From: Warburgia ugandensis
Taxonomy: Eukaryota; Streptophyta; Magnoliopsida; Canellales; Canellaceae
Length of the DNA: 64,000 nucleotides
Direction: 5' to 3'
Assembly: GCA_035236585.1 (NCBI GenBank)
Contig: CP141137.1
Location: 12,602,327 to 12,666,326 of the forward strand
Shown piece after piece: positions 63,865 to 64,000 of this stretch. How positions within the stretch are numbered: position 1 is the stretch's first letter; each line of letters starts with the position of its first letter. The position numbers and the translations under genes are program-made. A model generated the notes under the pieces. The model was not told the origin of the DNA. It searched no databases and saw only the letters and a list, made by a program, of their open reading frames with translations.

Positions 63865-64000
63865 TACAAATGGGCTAAGACAAACCTATCCTGAGTAAGG
63901 ATTGTATATGGTAAAAATGTGAGCTTCATGTATGGAAATTGAGTGGGTAGACAATATTATATTGCCCAGCCAAGCAGTACAGTAGACGTAGTAAGCGCCG
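63865..64000. other. window edge, after the gag relic
   Basis: Probably continues the decayed element; no domain can be read in 136 bases. Confidence 0.4.

Overview
This is plant nuclear DNA: AT-rich, intron-rich, and dominated by LTR retrotransposons of plant type, with plant-type SINEs, an RTE-type LINE fragment and long GA/CT microsatellites. It contains one host gene I recognise. I do not see bacterial genes, rRNA, tRNA genes, CRISPR arrays or any other intact host gene. The lineage within flowering plants cannot be fixed from the sequence alone.

Region 1 to 18.1 kb: a RAB18-class small GTPase (RABC1-like) lies on the minus strand. Five exons (start codon at 18111, last recognised exon ending at 3891) join in frame through canonical splice sites and encode 174 residues covering the whole G domain. 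The C-terminal prenylation exon was not found, so the gene is incomplete here. Its introns are large (2.0, 2.9, 2.9 and 5.9 kb) and carry two SINEs, an 82-bp minisatellite and a foldback-like repeat block. Downstream of the last recognised exon sits a 2.3-kb LTR (205-2488).

Region 18.1 to 23.2 kb: upstream flank of the GTPase gene. It has a 414-bp tandem duplication, a SINE with a perfect 17-bp target duplication, and microsatellites.

Region 23.2 to 56.4 kb: one nested retrotransposon complex. The host is a decayed Ty3/gypsy element (plus strand, initiator-Met-type primer site, gag and reverse transcriptase relics). Its 5' LTR is split by a minus-strand solo LTR (25203-34589), itself split by a plus-strand solo LTR of 5.5 kb (28404-33937). 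Its 3' LTR carries a LINE insertion with an 18-bp target duplication (40415-41312) and a complete minus-strand element (43729-55491) flanked by CACAC. That last element has long LTRs, a tRNA-Asp-type primer site and a broken gag but no visible polymerase; one of its LTRs in turn carries another solo LTR (52378-54755).

Region 56.4 to 64 kb: SINE remnants, a four-copy 115-bp tandem repeat, and a solo LTR (60435-63589, target duplication ATGAT) that split an older gag reading frame.

I did not find a convincing undescribed functional system. The strongest unexplained signal is a hairpin conserved 350-500 nt from the 3' end of six LTRs of four sequence types, with both stem arms changing together.
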